A DNA stretch of 64,000 bases. It comes from Owenia fusiformis (taxonomy: Eukaryota > Annelida > Polychaeta > Sabellida > Oweniidae). This document shows, one piece after another, positions 25,801 to 39,400 of the stretch. A model generated the notes under the pieces. That model was not told where the DNA came from. It saw nothing but the letters and a program-made list of their open reading frames with translations, and made no database searches. Position 1 is the first letter of the stretch. Every line of letters begins with the position of its first letter. The stretch covers positions 19,701,754 to 19,765,753 of the forward strand of contig CAIIXF020000011.1 of the NCBI GenBank assembly GCA_903813345.2, in the 5' to 3' direction. A program made the position numbers and the translations under genes.

Positions 25801-27844
25801 GTCTGTTTTGACTTCCAGCACTAGCCTTTGCCAATTGATGATCAAGAAATCTGTTCCGAATGAAAACGGCTGCATGGTTTTTGAGGTCTGGATGTTTTAG
25901 AGAATTGTGTTAAAACTTAATTGTCCAAAGCATGTCCATAGCCTAGTCTCGACAGGCTGGTGGCATGATGTAAGGTAGAAGGAGGGACCTAATTGCTCAT
26001 ATTTCTGTTTTTTGCCTATTTTTAATTTACTACTAGGAATGGCCTTTGTGAGTTGATAATCAAGAAGTCTTATTGGAAATGTGTAGAGATTGAGGATTTC
26101 AAATGTAGAATTGTATTAGAAATAGTCTTAAGCATGCATGTATCTGCTACCTGTAGGCATGGTGTATATAGTAGAAGAAGGGACCCAACTGCTCATATTT
26201 CTGTCCAATTGTCTATTTTCACTACCAGAAATAGCATTTGTGAGTTGATAATCAAGAAATATTATCCAGAAGTGTAGTATTTGAGGATTTCATGTGTAGA
26301 ATTTTGTTAGAAATAGTCCAAAGCACATGCATGAGCTGCCAGTAGGCATGTCACATGGTAGATGAAGGGGACCTTATTAACTCATATTAACATTTGATTT
26401 TCTGTTTTTACTATCAGAAATAGCATTCACGAGTTGATAATCCAGAATAAGAAGTTCTTGAGAATTTCATGTGTAGATTTTTGTTAGAAATAGTCTAAAG
26501 CACATGCATGAGCTGCCAGTAGGCATGTCACATGGTAGATGAAGGGGACCTTATTAACTCATATTAACATTTGATTGTCTGTTTTTACTATCAGAAATAG
26601 CATTCACGAGTTGATAATCCAGAATAAGAAGTTCTTGAGAATTTCATGTGTAGATTTTTGTTAGAAATACTAGTAGTCTAAAGCATACATGATCATGAGC
26701 TGCCAGTAGGCATGTCATATGGTACATGAGGGGGACTTAATTACTCATATTAACATTTGATTGTCTGTTTTCAGTTTTCACTATCAGAAATAGCATTTGT
26801 GAGTTGATAATCAAGAAATCTTTTCCAGAATAAGAAGTTCTTAAGAATTTCATGTGTAAAAATAGTCTAAAGCATGTATCAGCTATAGCTGTAGGCATGA
26901 TGTATAATATAGTAGAAAATGGAACTAATGGCTCATATTTCTGTTAAATTGTCTACGTTCACTATTAGGAAAAGCCTTTGTGAGTTTATGATGAAGAAAA
27001 ATTATCAAAAAGAGGTAGTCTTTCTGGATTTGATGTACAGAGTTGTGATAGAGATTGTCCGAAACATATACACTGACTGCAAAGCATGGTAAATGGCAGA
27101 AGAAAGGACTTCATTAAAGCCTTTTTGAGCTGATTATCAAGAAATCAGATCCAGAATGGGTGTTTCTGAGGACTCGACGTCTAGAATTTTGTTAAAATTG
27201 TCCAAAACATGCATTTACTGCCTGTAGGCATGGCATATAGGGCACTGGTAGAGGAAGGGAGAAATTGCACACATTTCTGTCCTATTGTCTATTTTCACTA
27301 TATGGTATGTAAAAGCCTTAAGAAACATTTTCCAGAATGGCTATGCTATACTTTTTGAGTGTGTGATAGAGAATTTTGTTAAATATTGCCTAAATCAGGC
27401 ATTGGCTGGGCTGTAGGAAGGGTATATGATAGAAAAATGGACTCTCAGTTGCTCACATTTCTTTCCAATGGTCTAACTAACTGAACTGTCATTTACATAG
27501 GATGACAACCAACCAAATCCTAGCCAGAATGGCTAATTTTGAGATTTTTTAGGTGGAGGCATGACTTATGGTAAGCCTAGGTACTTAATTGCTCATGTTT
27601 CTATCCAGTTATCCAAATTAACTGTAAGAATATAGCCTTATTTGATCATGAGCTGATAATCGAGATATAGGACATGTAGAACTTTGTTAAATATTGTATA
27701 AAGCATGCATTGTGCTGGCTGTCTGTACTGGTACACCATAGGAATTAGTCTATGTGAGTCGACAGTCAGCAATTCATATACAGAACATGTAGGCTAGATC
27801 TAAGTGACTTGATGTGCAGAATTGTGAAAAGATCATTGACAAGA
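25801..27844. repeat. Spacer satellite, unit 4/5
   Basis: Same block. Confidence 0.8.
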
Positions 27845-27936
27845 AACAATTCAGACAGCAAATGGTCAATTTGAAAGACGCGACAAACCAACAATTATTC
27901 ATAAGTATCAAAATTTCTCTTTTGTAAGAAAATGGT

Positions 27937-27952
27937 GGTCCTGAGAAGGACC
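27937..27952 (-). terminator. 3' stem-loop, H2A unit 5
   Basis: Same 16-nt hairpin, minus strand. Confidence 0.95.
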
Positions 27953-27982
27953 TTGTGGTTGTTGTTTTGAAGTTGTCGCCGC

Positions 27983-28360
27983 TTATGCTTTGCTGGCCTT
28001 GCTCTTCTTGGGGAGAAGTACAGCCTGGATGTTGGGGAGGACACCTCCTTGGGCGATGGTGACACCTCCGAGAAGTTTGTTCAATTCCTCGTCGTTGCGG
28101 ACAGCCAATTGAAGATGACGGGGGATGATTCTGCTTTTCTTGTTGTCACGGGCAGCATTACCGGCCAATTCCAAGATCTCAGCAGCTAAGTACTCGAGAA
28201 CGGCAGCCAAGTAGACTGGGGCACCAGCTCCCACTCGCTTGGCGTAGTTTCCTTTGCGAAGAAGACGGTGGATTCTTCCTACTGGGAACTGAAGCCCAGC
28301 TCTGGTGGATCGGCTCTTTGCCTTTCCCTTTGCTTTTCCTCCTTTACCGCGTCCAGACAT
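27983..28360 (-). CDS. H2A: Histone H2A, unit 5
   Basis: 125 residues, same protein. TATA box at 28419-28426 (minus), stem-loop at 27937-27952. Confidence 0.98.
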   Translation of the reverse strand: MSGRGKGGKAKGKAKSRSTRAGLQFPVGRIHRLLRKGNYAKRVGAGAPVYLAAVLEYLAAEILELAGNAARDNKKSRIIPRHLQLAVRNDEELNKLLGGVTIAQGGVLPNIQAVLLPKKSKASKA

Positions 28361-28655
28361 GATAGATTGTGATTGCTTCGAAAATTCAAAGTAAAATGAT
28401 CGAAAAAATCCAAATTTCCTTTTATACCCTCAGAGTGGATTCAGACTGCAGAAAAACTGGCCGCTTAGCGAAGCTAGTGTCTCGCTATTGGTCGACTTTA
28501 AGAGCGCTTAAAAATCGACCAATCAGCGATGAGCAGTCTCGTTGAAAGTCGAGTTTCTCTGCAGCCAGAATCCACTAATTTGCATACGGTTCTCATATAA
28601 ATACATTTCGCTTCGACCTGGCCATTTATTACTCGAGAAATCTCAGTACGTCAAA

Positions 28656-29024
28656 ATGGCACCCAAAGCAGCAAGCAAAGGAAGCAAGAAGGCGGTCAAG
28701 TCAAAAAGACCAGCCGGAGGAGACAAGAAACGCAGAAGGAAGAGGAGGGAATCCTACAGCATCTACGTGTACAAAGTCATGAAGCAAGTGCACCCCGACA
28801 CTGGAATTTCCAGCAAGGCCATGAGCATCATGAACAGCTTCGTCAACGACATCTTCGAGCGTATCGCCGGGGAAGCATCCCGTCTCGCACACTACAACAA
28901 GCGATCCACCATCACCAGCAGAGAGGTACAGACCGCCGTACGTCTCCTTCTGCCCGGTGAGTTGGCTAAGCACGCAGTCAGCGAGGGCACCAAGGCCGTC
29001 ACCAAGTACACCAGCTCCAAATAA
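28656..29024 (+). CDS. H2B: Histone H2B, unit 5
   Basis: 122 residues, same protein. TATA box at 28596-28602, stem-loop at 29054-29069. Confidence 0.98.
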   Translation: MAPKAASKGSKKAVKSKRPAGGDKKRRRKRRESYSIYVYKVMKQVHPDTGISSKAMSIMNSFVNDIFERIAGEASRLAHYNKRSTITSREVQTAVRLLLPGELAKHAVSEGTKAVTKYTSSK

Positions 29025-29053
29025 ACTGTCTCAGTTTATACCTACAAACACAA

Positions 29054-29069
29054 GGTCCTTCTCAGGACC
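29054..29069 (+). terminator. 3' stem-loop, H2B unit 5
   Basis: Same 16-nt hairpin. Confidence 0.95.
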
Positions 29070-30133
29070 ACCTTTTACTTGCAAAAGAGATATTACGTTT
29101 ATGAATTAATTTATTATCTTGATATCTATTTGCAATTTTTGTCGCATCAATCTGGAATGACGTAAGCCTACGGGTTTAGTGTGTGTGTGTGTGTAAGCTA
29201 ATATATATACTAATATATAATACTTCACTTAGCCCCTGTAGCCTGTTCCCCGACTCAGAAATTCACGAAATAAGTTCCGTCTGGTGCATGTGTATGTTTC
29301 TTGCGTGGCCCGTTTCACCCCTTTTCCCGTCATATGATCACTACAAATGTGGTATCATCTGAAAGCTATCGTTCCCAGCTGGACAATGATACCATCAAAT
29401 CAGAAATCCGTCCAGAAACAACCGAGCTAGGGGCGGAAAACCTGTGCCATTTCTAAAAAGTCAGTTTAGAGTCGAAAAAGTGGATTGGCGCTGCAGGAAA
29501 ATCGACCAATCAGAATGCTCGATTTCTCAGTATTTCTTATGGTGAATTTTACCGTTCTCAGAAACGCCGGATCGCTTCGAAAGTGATACCGTCGGAAAGC
29601 TGGCATCATCAGCTTCACTATGACACTATTCTTTTAGAAATCGATGGAGAAACGGCGGAGAAAAAGACAGATAAGTGTCGTCATTTCTGAAACGTCGAGT
29701 TTGGAGGCTAAAAGTAGATTGGGACTGCAAGAAAGCCGACCAATCAGAACGCAGCATTTCTTATGTGAAACTTGGAATTCGAGAAATCGTCTTTACCCTA
29801 GATTTCACCCATTTTCTCGCGATTCGATCACTGCCAAAGTGATACCATCGGAAAGCTATCGTAACGAGCTAAACGATGGTCTGATTTATTTAGAAATCCG
29901 TCCACAGACGGCGGAGTTATAGACCGATAAGTGCCATTTCTTAAACAGCCAGTTTAGATCAGAAAAGTGGATTCAGACTGCAACAACTTTATGCTAATTA
30001 GATAGTTGGCCTATCTAGGTTAGTAGGTCACAAATCTAGGTTAGTAGGTTTGTTCTGTCAAGGCCGCGCGTGTTTCGTATATAATCAGATCTCCGTCATT
30101 CCGACTTCATTATTTCGACTGAAAAGCTCGTAA

Positions 30134-30463
<330 letters not shown>

Positions 30464-30490
30464 ACAACCCAGCGACAACAACAATCACAA

Positions 30491-30506
30491 GGTCCTTCTC
30501 AGGACC
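30491..30506 (+). terminator. 3' stem-loop, H4 unit 5
   Basis: Same 16-nt hairpin. Confidence 0.95.
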
Positions 30507-31262
30507 ACCTTTTCTTACAAGAGAGAAATTAATAGGTTTATGAATAATTACTCGTAACTTACATAACGTGTGATAGATCTAATGCATGTGTTTTCTTCGT
30601 TTAAAGCTTAGTCTATGAAATGAATTTGACCTGAATAATAGCTCGACTTTCCCTGTTTGTGTGTGTGATTCTATGACTTGCTGGCGTGAGTTGCCTTTTA
30701 GTTAGGCCCAGGTCCAATCGTTTCTAGGGGTTTGTGTTAGATTTTCATAGTTTAATAGCCCCCATTGTCTTGCCCGCCGGACTAGATAACTAGCCCCATC
30801 GAATACTTGAAATCGCGCCGATGTCTCCGATTGAAAATTACCCCCTACATGCATTTTCTCGAAAACCCACGGTCACTTTGAACGCTGTTTTTCTTCTAGT
30901 TTTCGACATCCAATCTCCGCAAAATACCTATCGAGAGACGGGGCTTTCCATTATCTTCAAGATGAGTACACACATAGCGACGTTAGTCTTTAGGTAATGA
31001 GAGAAATCGACGATTTTCTAAGAGGGGTAGGGCAAAAAATCATTTTCGTTTCAGCATCATGTTTTGCGACACTTTCGCCTAAAAAGTGGATTCAGGCTGC
31101 AGAGAAATCACGAATGCTAGTCGCCTGTGATTGGTCCATTAACGCGCCTTCTCCCGATGAACCAATCGCGCGATAGCCCGCCTAGAAAGTAACCAATCAG
31201 CGAAGACCAGCCAAGTCGGACCCTAGCCCATATACTGGTGGCGATTTTTACAGCGGAATTAA

Positions 31263-31709
<447 letters not shown>

Positions 31710-31737
31710 GAAGCCAACTCCTCCCAACACAACACAA

Positions 31738-31753
31738 GGTCCTTCTCAGGACC
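31738..31753 (+). terminator. 3' stem-loop, H3 unit 5
   Basis: Same 16-nt hairpin. Confidence 0.95.
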
Positions 31754-32562
31754 ACCTATTACTTTCAAAAGAGACATTGATGTTTTATGAATTGTTAGCT
31801 TAATGTGTGTGATTGTGTTCCGTGAGAGTGTGTGTCGATTGAAGACTATAGTCTAAAGCTATATAGACTATCTAGGCTACTTACTAATTAATTTATCAGA
31901 ATGATAATCAAATACACGTATCTGTCTAGCACTTCTATCAATCAATCTGTGAAATAATGCTTCATAAATTGATGAGCTGGTCTAGCCTAGAGGAACAGTG
32001 GTTGTACTTACTAGGCTAGGATTGTGACAGTCCGAGGTGCTTCTGCGTCCATGTGATTTCTGGGATGTTATGATATATAGGCGTTTGCGCTGATAGATCT
32101 GGATGTGCATACGTATTATAAACGGCCCAGCGATGCCGACGTAGGGGGAGGGGGGCCAGGGGGCGGGGGTTCTAGTGAGGGATGGCTGGCTTGGTGTTAT
32201 TACTCTGATGTTGATGTTATGGCTGCCTCGGTATTTTAAAGTACATTTTCGATTTATCTGCCATCTTTCTTTAAAGCGTGAAGCTCCCTTGCTCATTACA
32301 AAAATCCACAAGGCTGGCAGATACATGGGTGGAGGAATTGTTTTGTCAGGAGTTTGTTTCTACCTACCTGTTTTGTGATCGAACAGCATGTATGTGCCAT
32401 AACAACAGGATAAGTAAACAGGATGGGTATTGTATTTAGAGCCAAACAAAAGGCAAACAATGCAACTTTATATTATGTAGTTAATCCAACAGTGACAAAT
32501 CAGTTTAATTTGTGTGGAATCTTACATCTCATGACATTATGAATTAATATTTCTATTTATTT

Positions 32563-34606
32563 GTCTGTTTTGACTTCCAGCACTAGCCTTTGCCAATTGA
32601 TGATCAAGAAATCTGTTCCGAATGAAAACGGCTGCATGGTTTTTGAGGTCTGGATGTTTTAGAGAATTGTGTTAAAACTTAATTGTCCAAAGCATGTCCA
32701 TAGCCTAGTCTCGACAGGCTGGTGGCATGATGTAAGGTAGAAGGAGGGACCTAATTGCTCATATTTCTGTTTTTTGCCTATTTTTAATTTACTACTAGGA
32801 ATGGCCTTTGTGAGTTGATAATCAAGAAGTCTTATTGGAAATGTGTAGAGATTGAGGATTTCAAATGTAGAATTGTATTAGAAATAGTCTTAAGCATGCA
32901 TGTATCTGCTACCTGTAGGCATGGTGTATATAGTAGAAGAAGGGACCCAACTGCTCATATTTCTGTCCAATTGTCTATTTTCACTACCAGAAATAGCATT
33001 TGTGAGTTGATAATCAAGAAATATTATCCAGAAGTGTAGTATTTGAGGATTTCATGTGTAGAATTTTGTTAGAAATAGTCCAAAGCACATGCATGAGCTG
33101 CCAGTAGGCATGTCACATGGTAGATGAAGGGGACCTTATTAACTCATATTAACATTTGATTTTCTGTTTTTACTATCAGAAATAGCATTCACGAGTTGAT
33201 AATCCAGAATAAGAAGTTCTTGAGAATTTCATGTGTAGATTTTTGTTAGAAATAGTCTAAAGCACATGCATGAGCTGCCAGTAGGCATGTCACATGGTAG
33301 ATGAAGGGGACCTTATTAACTCATATTAACATTTGATTGTCTGTTTTTACTATCAGAAATAGCATTCACGAGTTGATAATCCAGAATAAGAAGTTCTTGA
33401 GAATTTCATGTGTAGATTTTTGTTAGAAATACTAGTAGTCTAAAGCATACATGATCATGAGCTGCCAGTAGGCATGTCATATGGTACATGAGGGGGACTT
33501 AATTACTCATATTAACATTTGATTGTCTGTTTTCAGTTTTCACTATCAGAAATAGCATTTGTGAGTTGATAATCAAGAAATCTTTTCCAGAATAAGAAGT
33601 TCTTAAGAATTTCATGTGTAAAAATAGTCTAAAGCATGTATCAGCTATAGCTGTAGGCATGATGTATAATATAGTAGAAAATGGAACTAATGGCTCATAT
33701 TTCTGTTAAATTGTCTACGTTCACTATTAGGAAAAGCCTTTGTGAGTTTATGATGAAGAAAAATTATCAAAAAGAGGTAGTCTTTCTGGATTTGATGTAC
33801 AGAGTTGTGATAGAGATTGTCCGAAACATATACACTGACTGCAAAGCATGGTAAATGGCAGAAGAAAGGACTTCATTAAAGCCTTTTTGAGCTGATTATC
33901 AAGAAATCAGATCCAGAATGGGTGTTTCTGAGGACTCGACGTCTAGAATTTTGTTAAAATTGTCCAAAACATGCATTTACTGCCTGTAGGCATGGCATAT
34001 AGGGCACTGGTAGAGGAAGGGAGAAATTGCACACATTTCTGTCCTATTGTCTATTTTCACTATATGGTATGTAAAAGCCTTAAGAAACATTTTCCAGAAT
34101 GGCTATGCTATACTTTTTGAGTGTGTGATAGAGAATTTTGTTAAATATTGCCTAAATCAGGCATTGGCTGGGCTGTAGGAAGGGTATATGATAGAAAAAT
34201 GGACTCTCAGTTGCTCACATTTCTTTCCAATGGTCTAACTAACTGAACTGTCATTTACATAGGATGACAACCAACCAAATCCTAGCCAGAATGGCTAATT
34301 TTGAGATTTTTTAGGTGGAGGCATGACTTATGGTAAGCCTAGGTACTTAATTGCTCATGTTTCTATCCAGTTATCCAAATTAACTGTAAGAATATAGCCT
34401 TATTTGATCATGAGCTGATAATCGAGATATAGGACATGTAGAACTTTGTTAAATATTGTATAAAGCATGCATTGTGCTGGCTGTCTGTACTGGTACACCA
34501 TAGGAATTAGTCTATGTGAGTCGACAGTCAGCAATTCATATACAGAACATGTAGGCTAGATCTAAGTGACTTGATGTGCAGAATTGTGAAAAGATCATTG
34601 ACAAGA
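32563..34606. repeat. Spacer satellite, unit 5/6
   Basis: Same block; the last one, since unit 6 is cut before its own H3 and spacer. Confidence 0.8.
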
Positions 34607-34698
34607 AACAATTCAGACAGCAAATGGTCAATTTGAAAGACGCGACAAACCAACAATTATTCATAAGTATCAAAATTTCTCTTTTGTAAGAAAATGGT

Positions 34699-34714
34699 GG
34701 TCCTGAGAAGGACC
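34699..34714 (-). terminator. 3' stem-loop, H2A unit 6
   Basis: Same 16-nt hairpin, minus strand. Confidence 0.95.
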
Positions 34715-34744
34715 TTGTGGTTGTTGTTTTGAAGTTGTCGCCGC

Positions 34745-35122
34745 TTATGCTTTGCTGGCCTTGCTCTTCTTGGGGAGAAGTACAGCCTGGATGTTGGGGA
34801 GGACACCTCCTTGGGCGATGGTGACACCTCCGAGAAGTTTGTTCAATTCCTCGTCGTTGCGGACAGCCAATTGAAGATGACGGGGGATGATTCTGCTTTT
34901 CTTGTTGTCACGGGCAGCATTACCGGCCAATTCCAAGATCTCAGCAGCTAAGTACTCGAGAACGGCAGCCAAGTAGACTGGGGCACCAGCTCCCACTCGC
35001 TTGGCGTAGTTTCCTTTGCGAAGAAGACGGTGGATTCTTCCTACTGGGAACTGAAGCCCAGCTCTGGTGGATCGGCTCTTTGCCTTTCCCTTTGCTTTTC
35101 CTCCTTTACCGCGTCCAGACAT
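34745..35122 (-). CDS. H2A: Histone H2A, unit 6
   Basis: 125 residues, same protein even though the unit is truncated downstream. TATA box at 35181-35188 (minus), stem-loop at 34699-34714. Confidence 0.98.
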   Translation of the reverse strand: MSGRGKGGKAKGKAKSRSTRAGLQFPVGRIHRLLRKGNYAKRVGAGAPVYLAAVLEYLAAEILELAGNAARDNKKSRIIPRHLQLAVRNDEELNKLLGGVTIAQGGVLPNIQAVLLPKKSKASKA

Positions 35123-35417
35123 GATAGATTGTGATTGCTTCGAAAATTCAAAGTAAAATGATCGAAAAAATCCAAATTTCCTTTTATACCCTCAGAGTGG
35201 ATTCAGACTGCAGAAAAACTGGCCGCTTAGCGAAGCTAGTGTCTCGCTATTGGTCGACTTTAAGAGCGCTTAAAAATCGACCAATCAGCGATGAGCAGTC
35301 TCGTTGAAAGTCGAGTTTCTCTGCAGCCAGAATCCACTAATTTGCATACGGTTCTCATATAAATACATTTCGCTTCGACCTGGCCATTTATTACTCGAGA
35401 AATCTCAGTACGTCAAA

Positions 35418-35786
35418 ATGGCACCCAAAGCAGCAAGCAAAGGAAGCAAGAAGGCGGTCAAGTCAAAAAGACCAGCCGGAGGAGACAAGAAACGCAGAAG
35501 GAAGAGGAGGGAATCCTACAGCATCTACGTGTACAAAGTCATGAAGCAAGTGCACCCCGACACTGGAATTTCCAGCAAGGCCATGAGCATCATGAACAGC
35601 TTCGTCAACGACATCTTCGAGCGTATCGCCGGGGAAGCATCCCGTCTCGCACACTACAACAAGCGATCCACCATCACCAGCAGAGAGGTACAGACCGCCG
35701 TACGTCTCCTTCTGCCCGGTGAGTTGGCTAAGCACGCAGTCAGCGAGGGCACCAAGGCCGTCACCAAGTACACCAGCTCCAAATAA
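35418..35786 (+). CDS. H2B: Histone H2B, unit 6
   Basis: 122 residues, same protein. TATA box at 35358-35364, stem-loop at 35816-35831. Confidence 0.98.
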   Translation: MAPKAASKGSKKAVKSKRPAGGDKKRRRKRRESYSIYVYKVMKQVHPDTGISSKAMSIMNSFVNDIFERIAGEASRLAHYNKRSTITSREVQTAVRLLLPGELAKHAVSEGTKAVTKYTSSK

Positions 35787-35815
35787 ACTGTCTCAGTTTA
35801 TACCTACAAACACAA

Positions 35816-35831
35816 GGTCCTTCTCAGGACC
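35816..35831 (+). terminator. 3' stem-loop, H2B unit 6
   Basis: Same 16-nt hairpin. Confidence 0.95.
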
Positions 35832-36895
35832 ACCTTTTACTTGCAAAAGAGATATTACGTTTATGAATTAATTTATTATCTTGATATCTATTTGCAATTT
35901 TTGTCGCATCAATCTGGAATGACGTAAGCCTACGGGTTTAGTGTGTGTGTGTGTGTAAGCTAATATATATACTAATATATAATACTTCACTTAGCCCCTG
36001 TAGCCTGTTCCCCGACTCAGAAATTCACGAAATAAGTTCCGTCTGGTGCATGTGTATGTTTCTTGCGTGGCCCGTTTCACCCCTTTTCCCGTCATATGAT
36101 CACTACAAATGTGGTATCATCTGAAAGCTATCGTTCCCAGCTGGACAATGATACCATCAAATCAGAAATCCGTCCAGAAACAACCGAGCTAGGGGCGGAA
36201 AACCTGTGCCATTTCTAAAAAGTCAGTTTAGAGTCGAAAAAGTGGATTGGCGCTGCAGGAAAATCGACCAATCAGAATGCTCGATTTCTCAGTATTTCTT
36301 ATGGTGAATTTTACCGTTCTCAGAAACGCCGGATCGCTTCGAAAGTGATACCGTCGGAAAGCTGGCATCATCAGCTTCACTATGACACTATTCTTTTAGA
36401 AATCGATGGAGAAACGGCGGAGAAAAAGACAGATAAGTGTCGTCATTTCTGAAACGTCGAGTTTGGAGGCTAAAAGTAGATTGGGACTGCAAGAAAGCCG
36501 ACCAATCAGAACGCAGCATTTCTTATGTGAAACTTGGAATTCGAGAAATCGTCTTTACCCTAGATTTCACCCATTTTCTCGCGATTCGATCACTGCCAAA
36601 GTGATACCATCGGAAAGCTATCGTAACGAGCTAAACGATGGTCTGATTTATTTAGAAATCCGTCCACAGACGGCGGAGTTATAGACCGATAAGTGCCATT
36701 TCTTAAACAGCCAGTTTAGATCAGAAAAGTGGATTCAGACTGCAACAACTTTATGCTAATTAGATAGTTGGCCTATCTAGGTTAGTAGGTCACAAATCTA
36801 GGTTAGTAGGTTTGTTCTGTCAAGGCCGCGCGTGTTTCGTATATAATCAGATCTCCGTCATTCCGACTTCATTATTTCGACTGAAAAGCTCGTAA

Positions 36896-37225
<330 letters not shown>

Positions 37226-37252
37226 ACAACCCAGCGACAACAACAATCACAA

Positions 37253-37268
37253 GGTCCTTCTCAGGACC
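37253..37268 (+). terminator. 3' stem-loop, H4 unit 6
   Basis: Same 16-nt hairpin; the last one in the array. Confidence 0.95.
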
Positions 37269-37846
37269 ACCTTTTCTTACAAGAGAGAAATTAATAGGTT
37301 TATGAATAATTACTCGTAACTTACATAACGTGTGATAGATCTAATGCATGTGTTTTCTTCGTTTAAAGCTTAGTCTATGAAATGAATTTGACCTGAATAA
37401 TAGCTCGACTTTCCCTGTTTGTGTGTGTGATTCTATGACTTGCTGGCGTGAGTTGCCTTTTAGTTAGGCCCAGGTCCAATCGTTTCTAGGGGTTTGTGTT
37501 AGATTTTCATAGTTTAATAGCCCCCATTGTCTTGCCCGCCGGACTAGATAACTAGCCCCATCGAATACTTGAAATCGCGCCGATGTCTCCGATTGAAAAT
37601 TACCCCCTACATGCATTTTCTCGAAAACCCACGGTCACTTTGAACGCTGTTTTTCTTCTAGTTTTCGACATCCAATCTCCGCAAAATACCTATCGAGAGA
37701 CGGGGCTTTCCATTATCTTCAAGATGAGTACACACATAGCGACGTTAGTCTTTAGGTAATGAGAGAAATCGACGATTTTCTAAGAGGGGTAGGGCAAAAA
37801 ATCATTTTCGTTTCAGCATCATGTTTTGCGACACTTTCGCCTAAAA

Positions 37847-37966
37847 AGTGGATTCAGGCTGCAGAGAAATCACGAATGCTAGTCGCCTGTGATTGGTCCA
37901 TTAACGCGCCTTCTCCCGATGAACCAATCGCGCGATAGCCCGCCTAGAAAGTAACCAATCAGCGAA
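37847..37966 (+). pseudogene. Orphan H3 promoter at the array end
   Basis: Shared motif and all three CCAAT boxes of the H3 promoter are intact, but from 37967 the sequence is unrelated: the TATA-like element, leader and H3 coding region are missing. It is 95 bp short of where an H3 ATG should be. Confidence 0.9.
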
Positions 37967-38778
37967 CCATCTAAATAACTGGACTATATTTTTGATTGTA
38001 AAGTGCCATCTATTCGTATTCCCAGCGGCGGAAGGAGAGCTTTGTTGATTGGTAAAATCTAGCGGACTGACTGATTAATTAATTGTGTGAACCATTTCTG
38101 AAAATGGAAACGTTTATTTGCGCAAAAACTGAATCACTTACTCAGTGTCCCCGAAATATGCCTTTGGCAAACGAAAAACCAATTGCGGAAAGTAGAATGA
38201 GCGAAACGGAACTCAGATCTATGCCAAAATCTCTACTAACGACGCTAACCATGCATTTTTCTTTGGGACTATTTTTTGACCTCGACGGCAGGCTCTCAAC
38301 GCACGTCTTTAGGCTAGGAGTCCTCTCTGTAAGATGTTACCTTGGATCTTTCATTATTTCATTAGCATTGATTTTATCTATGTAGCGCTGGTTCATACGA
38401 ATTTTAAACTGTTGATCGTTTTACCGAACACTGAACAAAATATACATGTATGTAATATATATAAAAATTAATTCCATTATTTATTGGATTGGATGAAGGA
38501 GAAAATTGTGGCTTTTACATTTTTCATTTGTTAATGTGCAGTGACTTCTAGTTATGCCATCACCAAGAGGTTCTTTAAATTAATAGCATCCATTGGTTGC
38601 ATAAACGGAGACTTTTTTGCGAGGACTTTTTTGCAAGATCTAGTGCATATATTCTCGAAAAAAGCATAAAATGACTACTCACTGACTATTAATGCACAAT
38701 AAGATACATGTACCTGAAGTGTATGTAACTTGCCACTTTTACACTCCCCTCCATAAGCTTGGCAACGCTAACTCCCTA
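37967..38778. other. Unassigned sequence between histone array and foldback element
   Basis: AT-rich, no recognised gene. A 100-codon open frame at 38083-38385 has no domain I recognise and no sign of splice sites or promoter; I do not call it a gene. Confidence 0.5.
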
Positions 38779-39400
38779 TACTCTAAGAGCGAGGAGGAAA
38801 ATTCTTAATAAATGGAGTATAGTTGGTTTGGCAGCATTTTCAGTTAGAGGGAAGTCTTGGATGAAAATTCTACCTAGGTGATAGCTTCACAGAGTGGTAC
38901 ATAATTCTTTTTTTTCAGGGGTTAGTCCCCACCCCCCAAAAACACCCCACCCCCGGAAAATAATTTTTTCATTCTCAATTATTTTAGATATCTTGATGTT
39001 TATAAGTTACATACATAGACATTATATATATGAATCATTTGCAAAATAAATAATGCCAATCACTCCTACAGAATTTGGAAAATACTACAAAGTATGTACC
39101 CCAGGGGGCAAATTCGTGACCCATTTTCTTACTATTTAGAGACACACTTTTCAATCAGACACTGGAAGACATTGAAAAATTTCATGTGAAGTGCCCAGTA
39201 GCAAGGTTCAAACTAATTGAATTAGTAGGAGCCGAGAAAAAAATTGTTGATTTTTTGAAAATGTTGACATTTTTGAGAGGGTTGATTTTGTGTATGACTA
39301 TAGGTGATGCCTAAGGTTTCCAGATCTATCCCTCTTTGATGATAAATATGGTTTTGAAGTATGGAACTAAGATGTAAAAAATAATTAAAGTGGGTTTTAA
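38779..39400 (+). repeat. Left unique terminal inverted repeat
   Basis: Pairs with 43780-44400. Includes a C-rich stretch near 38930 matching the G-rich stretch near 44230, and the segment ending GAGAAAAAAATTGTTGATTTT. Confidence 0.85.

Noticed and set aside
38083-38385. 100-codon open frame after the histone array
   Set aside because: No domain, no codon pattern like the neighbouring genes, no TATA or splice signals recognised.
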